DNA from: Actinomycetota bacterium
Lineage (GTDB): Bacteria > Actinomycetota > Acidimicrobiia > Acidimicrobiales > CADCSY01
Direction: 5' to 3'
DNA: 6,363 nucleotides
Assembly: GCA_019348335.1 (NCBI GenBank)
Contig: JAHWJR010000111.1
Span: forward strand, 1-6,363
Part shown: positions 6,260 through 6,363 of the stretch, one piece after another
Numbering within the stretch: the stretch's first letter is position 1
How the letters are laid out: each line of letters opens with the position of its first letter
Translations under genes and position numbers: made by a program
Notes under the pieces: model-generated
What the model was told of the DNA's origin: nothing
The model's database searches: none
The model's input: only the letters and a program-made list of their open reading frames with translations

Positions 6260-6363
6260 TCAGCGGGTCCGGCGGCTGTAGACGGGCGGCTCGAAGACGC
6301 GTCCGCACCGGCACTTGCCGAGCTGCTTGACCAGGTGCCGGCGCTCGACCTCGGCCCACACCT
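6260..6363 (-). CDS. C-terminal end of an unrecognised protein with a CxC motif (partial)
   Basis: Only the last 34 codons are in the window, ending at the TGA at 6260-6262. All but one of the complete codons end in G or C, whereas the overlapping frame that would lengthen the YihY protein has many A/T third positions, so this is the coding frame. The peptide reads VWAEVERRHLVKQLGKCRCG followed by a basic C-terminus rich in Arg. The CRCG could be half of a zinc knuckle whose partner cysteines lie upstream, or simply surface cysteines. I do not recognise the family. It lies 50 bases upstream of the YihY start in the same direction. Confidence 0.5.
   Translation of the reverse strand, partial: VWAEVERRHLVKQLGKCRCGRVFEPPVYSRRTR

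Noticed and set aside
1..6363. Search for CRISPR arrays, tRNA or rRNA genes, insertion sequences and phage genes
   Set aside because: No regularly spaced repeats, cloverleaf patterns, transposase or integrase motifs, or flanking terminal repeats were seen; base composition is even across the window.

Overview
The window is very GC-rich, clearly above 70% by eye, with G or C at almost every third codon position, frequent GTG starts and dense same-strand gene packing. That composition, together with a mycobacterial-type LigC ligase and its stand-alone primase-polymerase partner, points to an actinomycetote chromosome. A lineage outside Mycobacterium, such as Acidimicrobiia, is possible, but that placement is only an inference. 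There are no mobile elements, RNA genes or CRISPR arrays, and no stretch over 300 bases lacks a gene.

Layout. Plus strand: bases 1-500 hold the 3' end of a gene whose protein looks like the C-terminal half of a saccharopine-dehydrogenase-type oxidoreductase. A short GC hairpin follows, then a stand-alone LigD-type primase-polymerase (556-1566). Minus strand, read from the right edge leftwards: the last 34 codons of an unknown protein with a CxC motif (6260-6363), a six-helix YihY/BrkB-family membrane protein (5364-6209), an M42-like metallopeptidase (4181-5326), an Fpg/Nei-family DNA glycosylase (3344-4177), a YqgE/AlgH (UPF0301) protein (2776-3336) and an ATP-dependent DNA ligase of the LigC type (1675-2766). 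The peptidase, glycosylase, AlgH and ligase genes are separated by only 3, 7 and 9 bases and very probably form one operon.

How the genes fit together. The primase-polymerase and LigC are convergent and separated by about 110 bases that hold an unusual nested inverted repeat and a G-run. In mycobacteria the equivalent pair (Prim-PolC/PolD1 and LigC) is adjacent and has been implicated in base excision repair. Here a base-excision glycosylase sits in the ligase operon, so glycosylase (lesion removal), polymerase (gap filling) and ligase (sealing) lie within about 3.6 kb. No Ku gene or LigD nuclease domain is visible. The AlgH protein and the peptidase have no obvious role in this pathway. The glycosylase carries an Arg where the family has a near-invariant DNA-contacting Asn, which makes it the most unusual protein here. 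I do not see a clearly novel multi-gene system; the repair cluster is the main point of interest.
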